The notes under the pieces are model-generated. The model ran no database searches. It worked only from the letters and a program-made list of their open reading frames with translations, and was not told the origin of the DNA. Of a DNA stretch of 64,000 bases, positions 44,741 through 54,186 are shown in pieces. Origin of the DNA: Paenibacillus urinalis (GTDB taxonomy: Bacteria > Bacillota > Bacilli > Paenibacillales > Paenibacillaceae); NCBI RefSeq assembly GCF_028747985.1, contig NZ_CP118108.1, positions 3,415,501 to 3,479,500 on the forward strand, in the 5' to 3' direction. A program made the position numbers and the translations under genes. Position 1 is the first letter of the stretch. Every line of letters starts with the position of its first letter.

Positions 44741-45847
44741 TTGAAAAAAAGAAACATGCTTCTTACTACTTTTACTCTGCTTACCGCTCTAATTGCAGGC
44801 TGTGGCTCTAATGCCGGCACTTCATCACAAGAACCAACGGCGCCTACCACTTCACAGACTTCGGATAACACAGGAACATCTGGCGAAGCAGCCAGCACAA
44901 CCCAAACCATTGATCAGCTCAAAATCAGCTTTGTTCCTTCCAAAGACCCGGAAGATATTATTACAGCAACGGACCCGCTTAAGGATCTCTTAAAGGAGCA
45001 GCTGTCTACACAAGGCTTTGAAGTTGGAGAAATCAGCATCGATGTAGGTACGACCTATGAAGCTGTCGGTGAAGCACTATCCGCAGGAACGACAGATATC
45101 GGCTTTATTCCCGGCGGAACCTACGCGCTGTATGATGACGGAGCTGATGTCATTCTCACCGCAACGCGTGCAGGATTGTCCAACGACTCTGATGCTCCAA
45201 AAGACTGGAATGAAAACAAACCAACGGAACCAACAAGTGAGCAAGCAACCTATTATCGCTCCCTGGTCATCGCAGGGCCATCTGCTAAAGGACAAGAGCT
45301 TGCTGAGAAAGTGAATAACGGCGAAGAACTCTCCTGGGAAGAATTGAATGAAGCTAACTGGGCAGTTATGTCAACAACTTCTTCTGCAGGTTATATTTAT
45401 CCAACGCTGTGGCTGCAAAGCAACTACCAGAAGAGCATCACGGATCTGTCCAATGTCGTGACATCCGATTCTTACGGCAGCTCCTTTGGCCGACTGGCTG
45501 CAGAGCAGGTCGATGTTATCGTTGCATTTGCTGACGCTAGACGCGATTACGCTGAACAATGGACTAGTGAATTTAACCGCACAAGCCCGATCTGGGATGA
45601 GACGAATGTCATCGGTGTAACCCAAGGAATCTATAATGATACGATCAGCGTGAGCAAGAACAGTGAAGTCATTACCGATGATCTCAAAGCCGCTCTTCAG
45701 GAAGCATTTATCGAGATCGCGAAGACAGAAGAAGGAAAGAATGTCATTGCTGTATACAGCCACGAAGGCTACCAAAAAGCTCAATCCTCTGACTATGACG
45801 GTGAGAGAGAAGCACAAGAGCTGATTCGTAACATGAAAAATCAATAA
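44741..45847 (+). CDS. phnD: phosphonate-type ABC solute-binding lipoprotein
   Basis: 368-residue binding protein of the PhnD/PtxB family. The signal ends in lipobox LIAGCGSNAG (Cys near 21), then a Thr/Ser-rich spacer. Fold signatures LKISFVPSKDPEDI, IGFIPGGTYALYDDG and VMSTTSSAGYIYPTLWL are typical. TTG at 44741 is the start, with GGGGG seven bases before it. Ligand could be a phosphonate, phosphite or another phosphorus oxyanion; the family cannot be resolved by eye. First gene of phnD-C-E-E. Confidence 0.9.
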   Translation: MKKRNMLLTTFTLLTALIAGCGSNAGTSSQEPTAPTTSQTSDNTGTSGEAASTTQTIDQLKISFVPSKDPEDIITATDPLKDLLKEQLSTQGFEVGEISIDVGTTYEAVGEALSAGTTDIGFIPGGTYALYDDGADVILTATRAGLSNDSDAPKDWNENKPTEPTSEQATYYRSLVIAGPSAKGQELAEKVNNGEELSWEELNEANWAVMSTTSSAGYIYPTLWLQSNYQKSITDLSNVVTSDSYGSSFGRLAAEQVDVIVAFADARRDYAEQWTSEFNRTSPIWDETNVIGVTQGIYNDTISVSKNSEVITDDLKAALQEAFIEIAKTEEGKNVIAVYSHEGYQKAQSSDYDGEREAQELIRNMKNQ

Positions 45848-45963
45848 GCTAAACGGAACCAAACCAAATAATATGCTTTTAAAAAAAGTGAGAGCATCAG
45901 GCTTCTAATGATGTTCTCCTTTTTCATCTCGGCAGCAAAAACCATAGGAATGGAGTTTGACCC

Positions 45964-46746
45964 ATGATCGAGTTTATCAACGTACAAAAGACCTATCAGA
46001 ACGGCACAACTGCACTGCAAAATATTAACCTCAAGATTGAGCAAGGCGAATTCGTTGCTGTCATCGGACTGTCCGGAGCAGGTAAGTCAACCCTCATTCG
46101 GTGTATTAATCGTATGCATGATATTACAGACGGACAGCTGTTTGTAGATCAAGTCGATGTATCCAAGCTAAGAGGCAAGCAGGTACGAAGTTTTCGTAAG
46201 AGAATTGGCATGATTTTTCAATCCTTCAATTTAGTCAACCGAATCAGCGTGATCAACAACGTCCTTGTCGCCTTTGTCCCGCATCTTCCGATGTGGCGCA
46301 AGCTGACCGGAATCTTCACCAAAGAACAGAGAATAAAAGCTCTCGAGGCTTTAGATAAAGTAGGCATTCTCGACAAAGCTTATGTTCGGGTAGACCAGTT
46401 GTCGGGCGGACAGCAGCAGCGGGTAGCACTTGCACGGACACTTGCCCAGAATCCTGACATCATCCTAGCGGATGAGCCGATCGCTTCCCTTGACCCAGTC
46501 ACCTCCCGAATTGTGATGGATGACTTTAAGAACATCAATGAAACCTTGAACATCTCTGTCATTATGAACATCCACCATGTGGAGGTCGCACTCGAGTATG
46601 CGGAGCGTATTATCGGGGTTCGAGCAGGCGAAATTGTATTTGACGGTCCACCGTCTGAAGTCACTAAGGACACCCTGGATGAAATTTACGGCAGCAAGCT
46701 CAAGGATGTTCCCCTCCCGGAGGAGGTGGCACTGACTCATGTATGA
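45964..46746 (+). CDS. phnC: phosphonate ABC transporter ATPase
   Basis: 260-residue ATPase. Walker A GLSGAGKSTL near 38, signature LSGGQQQRVALARTLAQNP near 143, Walker B ILADEPIASLDP and the switch NIHHV are visible, matching PhnC. Its last 8 bp overlap the first permease gene. The gap to phnD is 116 bp with a weak hairpin-like ATGCTTTT/AGAGCATC region, possibly reducing downstream expression relative to the binding protein. Confidence 0.92.
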   Translation: MIEFINVQKTYQNGTTALQNINLKIEQGEFVAVIGLSGAGKSTLIRCINRMHDITDGQLFVDQVDVSKLRGKQVRSFRKRIGMIFQSFNLVNRISVINNVLVAFVPHLPMWRKLTGIFTKEQRIKALEALDKVGILDKAYVRVDQLSGGQQQRVALARTLAQNPDIILADEPIASLDPVTSRIVMDDFKNINETLNISVIMNIHHVEVALEYAERIIGVRAGEIVFDGPPSEVTKDTLDEIYGSKLKDVPLPEEVALTHV

Positions 46747-47554
46747 TAAATTGTTTCCGCCAAAACAGATGGTGCTGGATAACGGCAAGGTCGTTATGCA
46801 AAAAAGAACTCGACTTCCGCTGATTCTTATTATTCTTGCGATTCTGACTGCAGCATCCGTTCAATTAACCGGCTTTGATCTTCAATTGCTATTTTCGAGA
46901 ATCAAAAACTTCTTCAAAATATTAGGTGAAATGGTTCCTCCGAATTGGAGCTACTTCCCGAAGCTGCTGGAAGCACTTCTCGCGACACTGCAAATGTCAC
47001 TGCTCGGCTCTATGATTGGAGCGATCCTCGCTCTGCCGTTTGCCCTGCTCGCTTCTTCCAACGTGATGAGGAACAAGGTGATCACTTCGATCTTCAAGAT
47101 TATGATGAGCTTATTAAGAACATTGCCGACGCTGGTCACCGCCTTGATTGCGACCTTTATCTTTGGACTCGGACCTATGGCAGGCCTCGTCGCCATTATT
47201 TTATTCACGCTATCTTATGTCGGTAAGCTTCTATATGAGCAAATTGAGAACGTCGACATGGGACCTTTCGAAGCGATGGAGTCGATTGGAATGAATCGGG
47301 TGGAAGCTTTTCGCTATGCTATTTTTCCACAAGTGCTCTCCCGGTATCTATCTACATCCTTGTTCTGCTTCGAGGGGAATGTTCGCTATGCAGCCATTCT
47401 TGGTTATGTAGGCGCCGGAGGGATCGGTCTTCTCATCAAGGAGAACCTGGGCTGGCGTGATTATTCGAACGTTGGCATGATCGTTTTTGCACTGGTTATC
47501 ACGGTATATATTATCGAATCCATCAGTGAACATTTCAGAAAAAAGTTAACATGA
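46739..47554 (+). CDS. phnE: phosphonate ABC transporter permease 1
   Basis: 271-residue PhnE-type permease with about six helices, the EAA-loop ESIGMNRVEAFRYAIFPQVL and the C-terminal ILGYVGAGGIGLLIKENLGW. It overlaps phnC by 8 bp and precedes a second permease by 13 bp; the two probably form a heterodimer. Confidence 0.9.
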   Translation: MYDKLFPPKQMVLDNGKVVMQKRTRLPLILIILAILTAASVQLTGFDLQLLFSRIKNFFKILGEMVPPNWSYFPKLLEALLATLQMSLLGSMIGAILALPFALLASSNVMRNKVITSIFKIMMSLLRTLPTLVTALIATFIFGLGPMAGLVAIILFTLSYVGKLLYEQIENVDMGPFEAMESIGMNRVEAFRYAIFPQVLSRYLSTSLFCFEGNVRYAAILGYVGAGGIGLLIKENLGWRDYSNVGMIVFALVITVYIIESISEHFRKKLT

Positions 47555-47567
47555 GGAGATCCATGCT

Positions 47568-48374
47568 ATGACAACCATTGAGAAGCAATTGGGTGCTTCC
47601 CCTCGGAATCATCGATATATTTTGACGGTTACCATTATTGTACTGATTCTGTTCATCTGGTCACTAGACACTGTAAGCTTCGAGGACGTGAATCAAAAAG
47701 GAATTTCGATTGCATTAAATATATTAACAGGTATTGTGACTCCCGATCTCGAACTGCTGTTCAGTCTAACCGAGCAAGGAGTGCTCTACCTGCTGCTTCA
47801 AACGACAGCCATCGCCATACTGGGAACACTTGTCGGTGCCGTGCTGTCTGTTCCGCTCTCTTTTCTAGCAGCATCCAATATCGTACCAAAGCCTATCGCT
47901 TGGCTGACAAGGCTGCTGCTCATCATGATTCGAACGATTCCCGCACTTGTATATGGGCTCATGTTCATTGGGGTAACGGGACCCGGACCGTTTGCAGGCG
48001 TACTGACCATCGGACTAACCTCTATCGGCATGCTGTCCAAATTGTATGTTGACTCCATTGAAGAATTGGACAAGCAGGTACTGGAATCGATGACCTCTCT
48101 TGGCTGCAATACATTTGAGAAGATCCGATACGGTATCATCCCGCAGCTCTTTTCGCTGTTTATGTCGGTGACAATCTACCGTTTCGACATGAATATGCGT
48201 GAAGCCTCGATCCTGGGACTCGTTGGCGCAGGAGGAATCGGTGCCCCTCTCATCTTTGCGATGAATAGCTACCGCTGGAACCAAGTCGGCTCCATTCTGA
48301 TTGGCTTAGTGATTTTTATCCTTCTCATCGAATGGATGTCCAATAGACTTCGCTCCAAGCTCGTTAATGGCTAA
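47568..48374 (+). CDS. phnE: phosphonate ABC transporter permease 2
   Basis: 268-residue second PhnE permease, related to its neighbour: TSLGCNTFEKIRYGIIPQLF and ASILGLVGAGGIGAPLIFAM correspond position for position. Start ATG after GAGGAG. Duplicated PhnE genes are common in Firmicutes. No C-P lyase, phosphonatase or phosphite dehydrogenase gene follows, so the fate of the imported compound is unknown. Confidence 0.9.
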   Translation: MTTIEKQLGASPRNHRYILTVTIIVLILFIWSLDTVSFEDVNQKGISIALNILTGIVTPDLELLFSLTEQGVLYLLLQTTAIAILGTLVGAVLSVPLSFLAASNIVPKPIAWLTRLLLIMIRTIPALVYGLMFIGVTGPGPFAGVLTIGLTSIGMLSKLYVDSIEELDKQVLESMTSLGCNTFEKIRYGIIPQLFSLFMSVTIYRFDMNMREASILGLVGAGGIGAPLIFAMNSYRWNQVGSILIGLVIFILLIEWMSNRLRSKLVNG

Positions 48375-48461
48375 TCTTTTGAATCAAATATACCCTTAAG
48401 TTAATCAGCTAAAGGTATTATGAAATTTGTTCTTTTATATCTAATAAATCATTGCAAGCCA

Positions 48462-48489
48462 AAAACCTCCGAATGCATTCGGAGGTTTT
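48462..48489 (+). terminator. perfect-palindrome terminator between phnE and nucleotidase
   Basis: 28-bp perfect palindrome AAAACCTCCGAATG/CATTCGGAGGTTTT, usable in both directions between the two convergent genes. Confidence 0.9.
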
Positions 48490-48524
48490 ATTTACGATGT
48501 TCTGAGCGGGAGAGTACAGCTGGT

Positions 48525-50111
48525 TTAGTAGATCACTCTCCAATTGTTATTGCAGGAAGCATGTATGGTTTCTCGCTTCATGATATAGTCTGCCAAAATT
48601 TCCGTCATATCTGTCGGGATCTCCCGTACGACAGGCTTGTTCACCAGCATGGAGAAGTTCCCTCCCCCTCCTGCCCGATAGCTGTTCATGACCACTTCAT
48701 ATTCAGCGTCATCCGCTAATGAAGAGCCTTTGAATAACAGCTTCGTGACTCGGCTTCCTTCAGGTCTGGAAATGTCCAATTCATATTCGATTCCTTCCCA
48801 CATGTCATAATTAAAATGCTGCGGCTTCGGCAGAAGATAGCTATCCGAAGTTCTAAGACCTGTTCCATTCGCATCCAGACTGAAATAACAAGCATTCTGC
48901 TCTAGTGCCGCCCGGATATCGCTGCCGGTCAGAAGCAGCACTTTGAGTGTATTCGGATAAATATAATTAGAGACGACATCTCTCATCGTAATGTGCTCGG
49001 TGAACCCTCTCGCTTCATTGGTAAATATTGCGGCACAGGAGATGGGTGCCCCTGTTGACTCCATTTGTACCCGATTAACGAACTCCGTAAAAGCATGATC
49101 TCTCTGTCTTGCAGCCATGGGATCTGTAATCGACATATCCCCTTCGACTCTGCCAATCGGCTGATCCAGCCATGCTTGAGTTCTTCGTTCACCTTCGGCA
49201 AAGATCTCCAGTATTTCTGGATCTGCCTGTGCATCCTCTGCATGCAGGAGTATGGCATTCCTGTCACGGATTACCCACCCACCTTCAGGCTTGCGGCTAA
49301 ACATCAGCTGCACCTTCGATATCGCCTGTCCTGAAGAGCCAGGCTGCACATAGACCACTCCGTTCAGCTCTCCCGCGAGCAGACGATGCTGATGACCTGT
49401 GAGCAGCACATCAACACCTTCAAGCCGCATGCACATCTCATAACCCTGATTCTCTCCTGTCAGAGGCTCGGTGGCATCTCCTGTATGAGGATCACGTTCA
49501 AACCCGCCGTGATAGCTTACAACGATGGCATCCGGCTTCTCCATCTCTCGAATGTGAGTTACCCAGCGCTGCGCGGAGGCAAGCGCATCCTCGAATGCCA
49601 GGCCTTGAATGTTCGAGGGTTCCTCCCAGTTCGGAATATAGTGGGTCGTGACACCCAAAATAGCAACTCGAATGCCCTCCTGCATCTCAAATAGACGATA
49701 AGGCTGTCCAAACGCCGGCCGGCCATCCGTCTCATTCACAATATTAGCCGACAGATAAGGGCACTTCGTATCCTCCATCGTGCGCTGTAGCAGCTCCATC
49801 CCATAATTAAACTCATGATTGCCAATTATCGCTGCATCATATTGCAGCGTATTTAACACAGTCGCTGCAGGATGAACACCCTTCCTATCGTACTTGGCAT
49901 AATGATACATGAAGGGAGTCCCCTGCAATAGATCTCCATTGTCCACCAGCAGCAGAGACGGATCCTCCATCCTTTCTTTATGGATGAGCTCTGACAGTTT
50001 GGCATAGCCGAGCGGCTTATCCCCTGGTCCCCGGTAATCTGTTGGATAGATATGGCCATGTACATCACTTGTCTGGAGCAGTGTAATCGTTACTGTATTT
50101 GTTGAATTCAT
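48525..50111 (-). CDS. bifunctional metallophosphatase/5'-nucleotidase
   Basis: 528-residue enzyme of the 5'-nucleotidase/UshA family: N-terminal calcineurin-like phosphoesterase with TSDVHGHIYP (residues 14-23), NGDLLQG, GNHEFNYG, SYHGGFERD and GHQHRLLAG, and a C-terminal nucleotidase domain (about 320-510). There is no signal peptide or anchor visible, unlike secreted relatives; it resembles cytoplasmic YunD-type proteins. It would dephosphorylate nucleotides or cyclic nucleotides. Convergent with the phosphonate transporter; a shared phosphorus role is only a suggestion. Confidence 0.87.
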   Translation of the reverse strand: MNSTNTVTITLLQTSDVHGHIYPTDYRGPGDKPLGYAKLSELIHKERMEDPSLLLVDNGDLLQGTPFMYHYAKYDRKGVHPAATVLNTLQYDAAIIGNHEFNYGMELLQRTMEDTKCPYLSANIVNETDGRPAFGQPYRLFEMQEGIRVAILGVTTHYIPNWEEPSNIQGLAFEDALASAQRWVTHIREMEKPDAIVVSYHGGFERDPHTGDATEPLTGENQGYEMCMRLEGVDVLLTGHQHRLLAGELNGVVYVQPGSSGQAISKVQLMFSRKPEGGWVIRDRNAILLHAEDAQADPEILEIFAEGERRTQAWLDQPIGRVEGDMSITDPMAARQRDHAFTEFVNRVQMESTGAPISCAAIFTNEARGFTEHITMRDVVSNYIYPNTLKVLLLTGSDIRAALEQNACYFSLDANGTGLRTSDSYLLPKPQHFNYDMWEGIEYELDISRPEGSRVTKLLFKGSSLADDAEYEVVMNSYRAGGGGNFSMLVNKPVVREIPTDMTEILADYIMKRETIHASCNNNWRVIY

Positions 50112-50293
50112 TATTTTATGTATCCTCCCATGCTCTAATTGCGGTATCCTCCCATCCTATTGTAAAAGAAAACCAACAACGCATCGTAAAGGTTTGTTTA
50201 TTTAAAGTTAATTATCCGTTTACAATGGTCCTGTGTATGCAGTCAAAAGAACCACCTTCCCTCATTACAGGAAAAGATGGTCCTCACAATGTG

Positions 50294-50412
50294 CTATCTA
50301 CTTGGTTTAAACAGAATCAAATCAGCCTTTTGCTCCGATTCTTTTTGTGATTCAACAATATTCGTCTCAATCAGACTTGGACATACCGCATTGACCCGAA
50401 TCACCAAATTAT
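50294..50412 (-). pseudogene. C-terminal remnant of a short-chain dehydrogenase
   Basis: On the minus strand a 39-codon tail reads ...NNLVIRVNAVCPSLIETNIV... and ends at TAG (50294-50296). IRVNAVCPSLIETN is the classical SDR segment that follows the Tyr-Lys helix. No start or cofactor-binding half is present; upstream the same strand is the GNAT gene in another frame. A decayed gene piece is the simplest reading. Confidence 0.6.
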
Positions 50413-50430
50413 TGTGTGCTGAACCCAGGT

Positions 50431-50913
50431 TCAAGTCACGAAATGCTGGCTTGGATTCCCCGACTCGGGGTGGAATCGCTCACGGAACTGGCCGTCCGTA
50501 TACGTACCGATCACCTTCCGCCAGAAGGCCTGGGCAGCAACATTCGTACGGACCTGCGACACCTTCCATTCCCCGGGGAAACGGCGGAATAGCTCCTGAG
50601 CTGCCCAGGTGCCAACACCGCTGCGACGATATTTCTGCATCACAAAAAACTCCGTCATATAGTAATCGCCCTCACGGCGTTCGGACAATCGTTCAACTAA
50701 CGCGAATCCGGCAGGCACTTGTCCGCTTCGAATAAGAAAGGGGAACTTGTCCGAACGGATAAAATACTCATTCAAGTTCGGATATTCGGGGAAGACTCCA
50801 TCACTGTTCACATCAATATCTAAATACTTCGTAAAATCATATAAATAGAATTGCATCAAATGCCTTATAACCTGGCTCTCTTCCCTGGATACAACAGTGA
50901 GGCTTAATTCCAT
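50431..50913 (-). CDS. GNAT-family N-acetyltransferase
   Basis: 160-residue acetyltransferase. The acetyl-CoA binding motif A is in VMQKYRRSGVGTWAAQELF (Q/R-x-x-G-x-G/A) around residues 92-110, followed by VRTNVAAQAFWRKVIG. Start ATG is weakly preceded by a ribosome site. Such proteins acetylate amines, antibiotics or protein N-termini; nothing specifies the substrate. The sequence ends just before the SDR remnant. Confidence 0.8.
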   Translation of the reverse strand: MELSLTVVSREESQVIRHLMQFYLYDFTKYLDIDVNSDGVFPEYPNLNEYFIRSDKFPFLIRSGQVPAGFALVERLSERREGDYYMTEFFVMQKYRRSGVGTWAAQELFRRFPGEWKVSQVRTNVAAQAFWRKVIGTYTDGQFRERFHPESGNPSQHFVT

Positions 50914-51132
50914 TTTATATCACCCCGCGCTTGTCTTTTTTATATACTCTACGTCTATTAAACACGATTACACCGAATCCATTCTACTAAACTATAAAAC
51001 TTTCGTTTCAGACCTTCAAGCGTACTGTCTGATCCTCTTCCTTCTTCTTGGCGGAATGCTTTTTCCTTTGAAAAATCAATGTGGTAAAATAAGGTCAATC
51101 CATAAATCTAATAAACCGGGGGTTACATTGCT

Positions 51133-52215
51133 ATGCATATACAAAAAGAAACCGACCGCAAAAAGCTAGATGAACGTGTTGTAACCATGCCCTGGTTCGT
51201 TCAGCAATTCATTGACTACAAACTGCCGGACCTGTCACCCTCTACTCTGCTGGAGTATGTCAGGGATTACGATACATTTTTTACCTGGCTTCGTGCAGAG
51301 GGATTATCTGCGGCGGAGAAGAACTCAGATGTCACCTTGAAGGATCTGGAAGTACTCCGTATGGACAGCATCACAGGCTATCGGATCTACTTAACGACGA
51401 AGAGAGAAGGCGCAAATTCACGTATCACAATATCCCGCAAGCTGTCCTCTCTCCGCTCACTCTTTCATTATCTCAGCCAGATTGCAGAGGACGAGGAGTT
51501 TTACCCGCTCCTGAAGCGTAATATTATGGCCAAAATCGAGATCAAGCGCGTTCATAAGCCCAAGGATACAGCGGCCAAGCTCAAAGGTAAAATACTCGAG
51601 GAGGATGAGCTGCTTGAATTTATCGGCTACATATTAGAGGGCTATGCGAAGGATGTCGAGAAGAACAAGCAAGCTCTGTACTCCCATGAACAGAATAAGG
51701 AAAGAGATGCTTGCATCGCCAGTCTCATTCTCAATTCAGGCCTGCGGGTATCCGAAGTCGTGAATCTAAACGTCGATGATCTTGATCTTAATAACAAGGT
51801 GCTCTATGTATACCGTAAGGGCAACAACGATGAGACCTTCAAGAATCCAGTCTATTTCCGAGAGCAGGCAAAAGACGATCTTCTCACCTATATGCAGCTG
51901 CGGACACTTCGCTACCATACACCCAAAAGAGAAAAAGCACTCTTCGTCACGGTCCCCAATGGTCAAAAAGATGGGAAACGCATGACAAAGCGTGCCATTC
52001 AAGCAATGATTATCAAGTATGCCAAACGTTTCGGGAAGCCTTATCTCACGGTTCATAAGCTTCGGCATTCCTTTGCAACCGACTATTATTTACAAAATGA
52101 TATCTATAAGACCAAGGAGCAGCTGGGTCATGCCTCTACAGAAACGACAGAGGTCTATGCCCATCTAACCGATAAAACGATGTCCGAAGCTATTGAACGC
52201 CGCACCGAATCATAA
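51133..52215 (+). CDS. xerS: tyrosine recombinase, XerS-like
   Basis: 360-residue tyrosine recombinase. The N-terminal SAM-like core-binding domain (about 20-130) is followed by the catalytic domain with Arg in LILNSGLRVSEVVNL, His-x-x-Arg in TVHKLRHSFATDY, the GH of LGHASTETTEVYAHL and the nucleophile Tyr in it. The charged insert KDVEKNKQALYSHEQNKERD is typical of XerS, which resolves chromosome dimers alone in streptococci. Context is chromosomal (GNAT, mobB), with no prophage genes. Its end overlaps mobB tail-to-tail by 26 bp. No dif-like target was recognised. Confidence 0.85.
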   Translation: MHIQKETDRKKLDERVVTMPWFVQQFIDYKLPDLSPSTLLEYVRDYDTFFTWLRAEGLSAAEKNSDVTLKDLEVLRMDSITGYRIYLTTKREGANSRITISRKLSSLRSLFHYLSQIAEDEEFYPLLKRNIMAKIEIKRVHKPKDTAAKLKGKILEEDELLEFIGYILEGYAKDVEKNKQALYSHEQNKERDACIASLILNSGLRVSEVVNLNVDDLDLNNKVLYVYRKGNNDETFKNPVYFREQAKDDLLTYMQLRTLRYHTPKREKALFVTVPNGQKDGKRMTKRAIQAMIIKYAKRFGKPYLTVHKLRHSFATDYYLQNDIYKTKEQLGHASTETTEVYAHLTDKTMSEAIERRTES

Positions 52216-52717
52216 AATTTGCAATGCTCGTGACTTGATCACGATTGTAACAGGCTGCCGATTCAGGCAGCTGTTCTTTATTCAGCCATTCTAAATCGAC
52301 AGCAATAACCGCTCTCACCTGTTCTAGCTGAAGTAAAGCAAGATCCTCTTGTTCTCGCACCAAGAGCAGCTTAGGATAGGGCGCTTTCTTGAAGCCCTCC
52401 ACCAGAATGTAATCATAGGCAGAGAATCGCTTGATGATATCCTCAAGAGATGCACTCCGTTTCTCGATGACCGCATGTCTGGTATCAGAAATGACTGCAA
52501 CGGCTTCAGCACCAGCTTCACTATATTTACCACTGTCGGTATTCGGATGATCCATATCAAAATGGTCATGCCCGTCATGCTTAATTACAGCCGCCTTGTA
52601 CCCTCGTTCTCTCAGCTCTTGCACCAATCTTGCAATCAGTGTCGTTTTTCCCGCATTCTTATATCCGATGACTTGCCAAATCCTCGATTGAACACGGTGT
52701 GTATCGTCAGAATTCAT
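52190..52717 (-). CDS. mobB: molybdopterin-guanine dinucleotide biosynthesis protein B
   Basis: 175-residue P-loop GTPase-like protein that assists Mo cofactor maturation. Walker A VIGYKNAGKTTLIARLV is near residue 17, with the family histidines in IKHDGHDHFDMDHPNTDS and the later YDYILVEGFKKAPYPK. It lies 16 bp downstream of moeA, the same operon. Tail-to-tail overlap with xerS. Confidence 0.93.
   Translation of the reverse strand: MNSDDTHRVQSRIWQVIGYKNAGKTTLIARLVQELRERGYKAAVIKHDGHDHFDMDHPNTDSGKYSEAGAEAVAVISDTRHAVIEKRSASLEDIIKRFSAYDYILVEGFKKAPYPKLLLVREQEDLALLQLEQVRAVIAVDLEWLNKEQLPESAACYNRDQVTSIANFMIRCGVQ
52249..52275 (+). terminator. possible xerS terminator inside mobB
   Basis: AACAG(G)CTGCC/GGCAGCTGTT hairpin followed by CTTTATTC; weak T tail, lies inside mobB coding sequence. 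Confidence 0.35.
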
Positions 52718-52733
52718 CCTGCTCCCCCTTCAT

Positions 52734-54008
52734 CTAGCATCCCGCTGCGGTGTTCAGCTTAAGCAGTTCTACGGGTTCCCCTGACTTCAGACCTTTGGAT
52801 TCCGGACGAACAATAATGAGACAATCACTATCTTTGATCGTGACCATCACACTCGACTCGTCCACTTTTGCTGCAGATGCATATACTTTTCCGTCCTTAA
52901 TACTTAATTTGCCCCGAACATAACGAGTGAAGTTGTTTACCTTGGTGTAATCCTCTCCTAAGGTTGCGGTCCACTTCTCCAAATAAGGCGAATCCGAAGC
53001 CTGCATCATTCGAAGAGTCGGTCTGACGAACAACTCAAACCCGACATAACATGCGCCTGGATTACCCGACAGGGCGAACAGTAATTTACCCTGTACGACA
53101 GCAGCCGTGGTCACACTGCCAGGCCGCATCATGACCTTGTTAAATAGCATTTCCACATCACCCTGCCGAACAAGATCGCCCATAATATCATAGTCCCCGA
53201 CGGAGACCCCGCCAGTCGTTATAATTACATCATACTTCTGGACCACTTCCTCCAGCATACGCCGTGCAAGTTCAATATCATCCACAATGGAGCCGAGCAG
53301 ATGCGGCTCACCGCCGGCCTGCTTCACTTGAGATAAGAGCATGTAGCTGTTGCTGTTCCTAATTTTGCCGGGCTGCAGTTCTTCATCTACACGAAGCAGC
53401 TCTGTTCCTGTTGCGAAGACAGCGACCTGCGGCTTACGATATACCGGCACCTCGTGGAATCCGAAGGTGGCGAGGACCGATATTTCTCCTGCAGACAGCA
53501 GCGTCCCCTTTTTGATCAGCAGGTCACCTTCTGAGATCTCTAATCCAATGGGGGTAATATTAGTGCCTGATGTGACAGAACGTTTGAAGCCGACAGACGC
53601 GGCTTCAGCTTCACTTCGGACCTCGGCAGCCTCGATCATAACGACTGCATCGGCTCCATCCGGCACTTGTGCTCCTGTCATAATTCTGGCCGCTGTTCCA
53701 GAGTGAATAACTTTATCTGACGCATATCCACACGGAATTTCATCTATGACTTGAAGCCATATTTGATTCGTACTGGAAGCCTCATGAAGATCGTTGCTCT
53801 TCACAGCATATCCATCCATCCCTGATCTCCGAAAATAAGGGTATGGGTGCGGTGCGTGAATATCTTTGCTGATCGTACGGCCATGCACCTCATCAATGCT
53901 TACGAGCTCCGTGTCCATCTCTTGTAAATACTTCGTTAACATCTGCTGTGCAGCCTCGACTTGTATCGCTTTACGATTAAATTTTGGATCTGTTGATAGA
54001 TTTACCAT
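52734..54008 (-). CDS. moeA: molybdopterin molybdotransferase MoeA
   Basis: 424-residue enzyme that inserts molybdate into adenylylated molybdopterin. Blocks RRSGMDGYAVKS, GTAARIMTGAQVPDGADAVV, TTGGVSVGDYD and ALSGNPGACYVGFE are the MoeA/gephyrin signatures. ATG at 54008 is selected because AAGGAG stands six bases upstream; the frame continues to 54104 without a ribosome site. It is the first gene of moeA-mobB. The Mo cofactor could supply a xanthine dehydrogenase, nitrate reductase or formate dehydrogenase elsewhere. Confidence 0.93.
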   Translation of the reverse strand: MVNLSTDPKFNRKAIQVEAAQQMLTKYLQEMDTELVSIDEVHGRTISKDIHAPHPYPYFRRSGMDGYAVKSNDLHEASSTNQIWLQVIDEIPCGYASDKVIHSGTAARIMTGAQVPDGADAVVMIEAAEVRSEAEAASVGFKRSVTSGTNITPIGLEISEGDLLIKKGTLLSAGEISVLATFGFHEVPVYRKPQVAVFATGTELLRVDEELQPGKIRNSNSYMLLSQVKQAGGEPHLLGSIVDDIELARRMLEEVVQKYDVIITTGGVSVGDYDIMGDLVRQGDVEMLFNKVMMRPGSVTTAAVVQGKLLFALSGNPGACYVGFELFVRPTLRMMQASDSPYLEKWTATLGEDYTKVNNFTRYVRGKLSIKDGKVYASAAKVDESSVMVTIKDSDCLIIVRPESKGLKSGEPVELLKLNTAAGC

Positions 54009-54101
54009 CCTATACTCCTTATGTTTATCATCTTTTTCCAAAGTGTAGCGGCTTCTTACGATCCCTGCAAGGTCTTCACAGTCCAATTCCCCAATTCTGT
54101 T

Positions 54102-54150
54102 CAAAAAAAAGAGCTGAGTCTAAAGATTAAATCTACTTTAGATCCAGCTC
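54102..54150 (-). terminator. terminator of the PspA operon
   Basis: GAGCTG...CTAAAG / CTTTAG...CAGCTC hairpin (54111-54150) followed by eight T on the minus strand. Confidence 0.85.
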
Positions 54151-54186
54151 CGTTCTTATTTGTTTGTGTTCCCTGTTTACCTTTAC

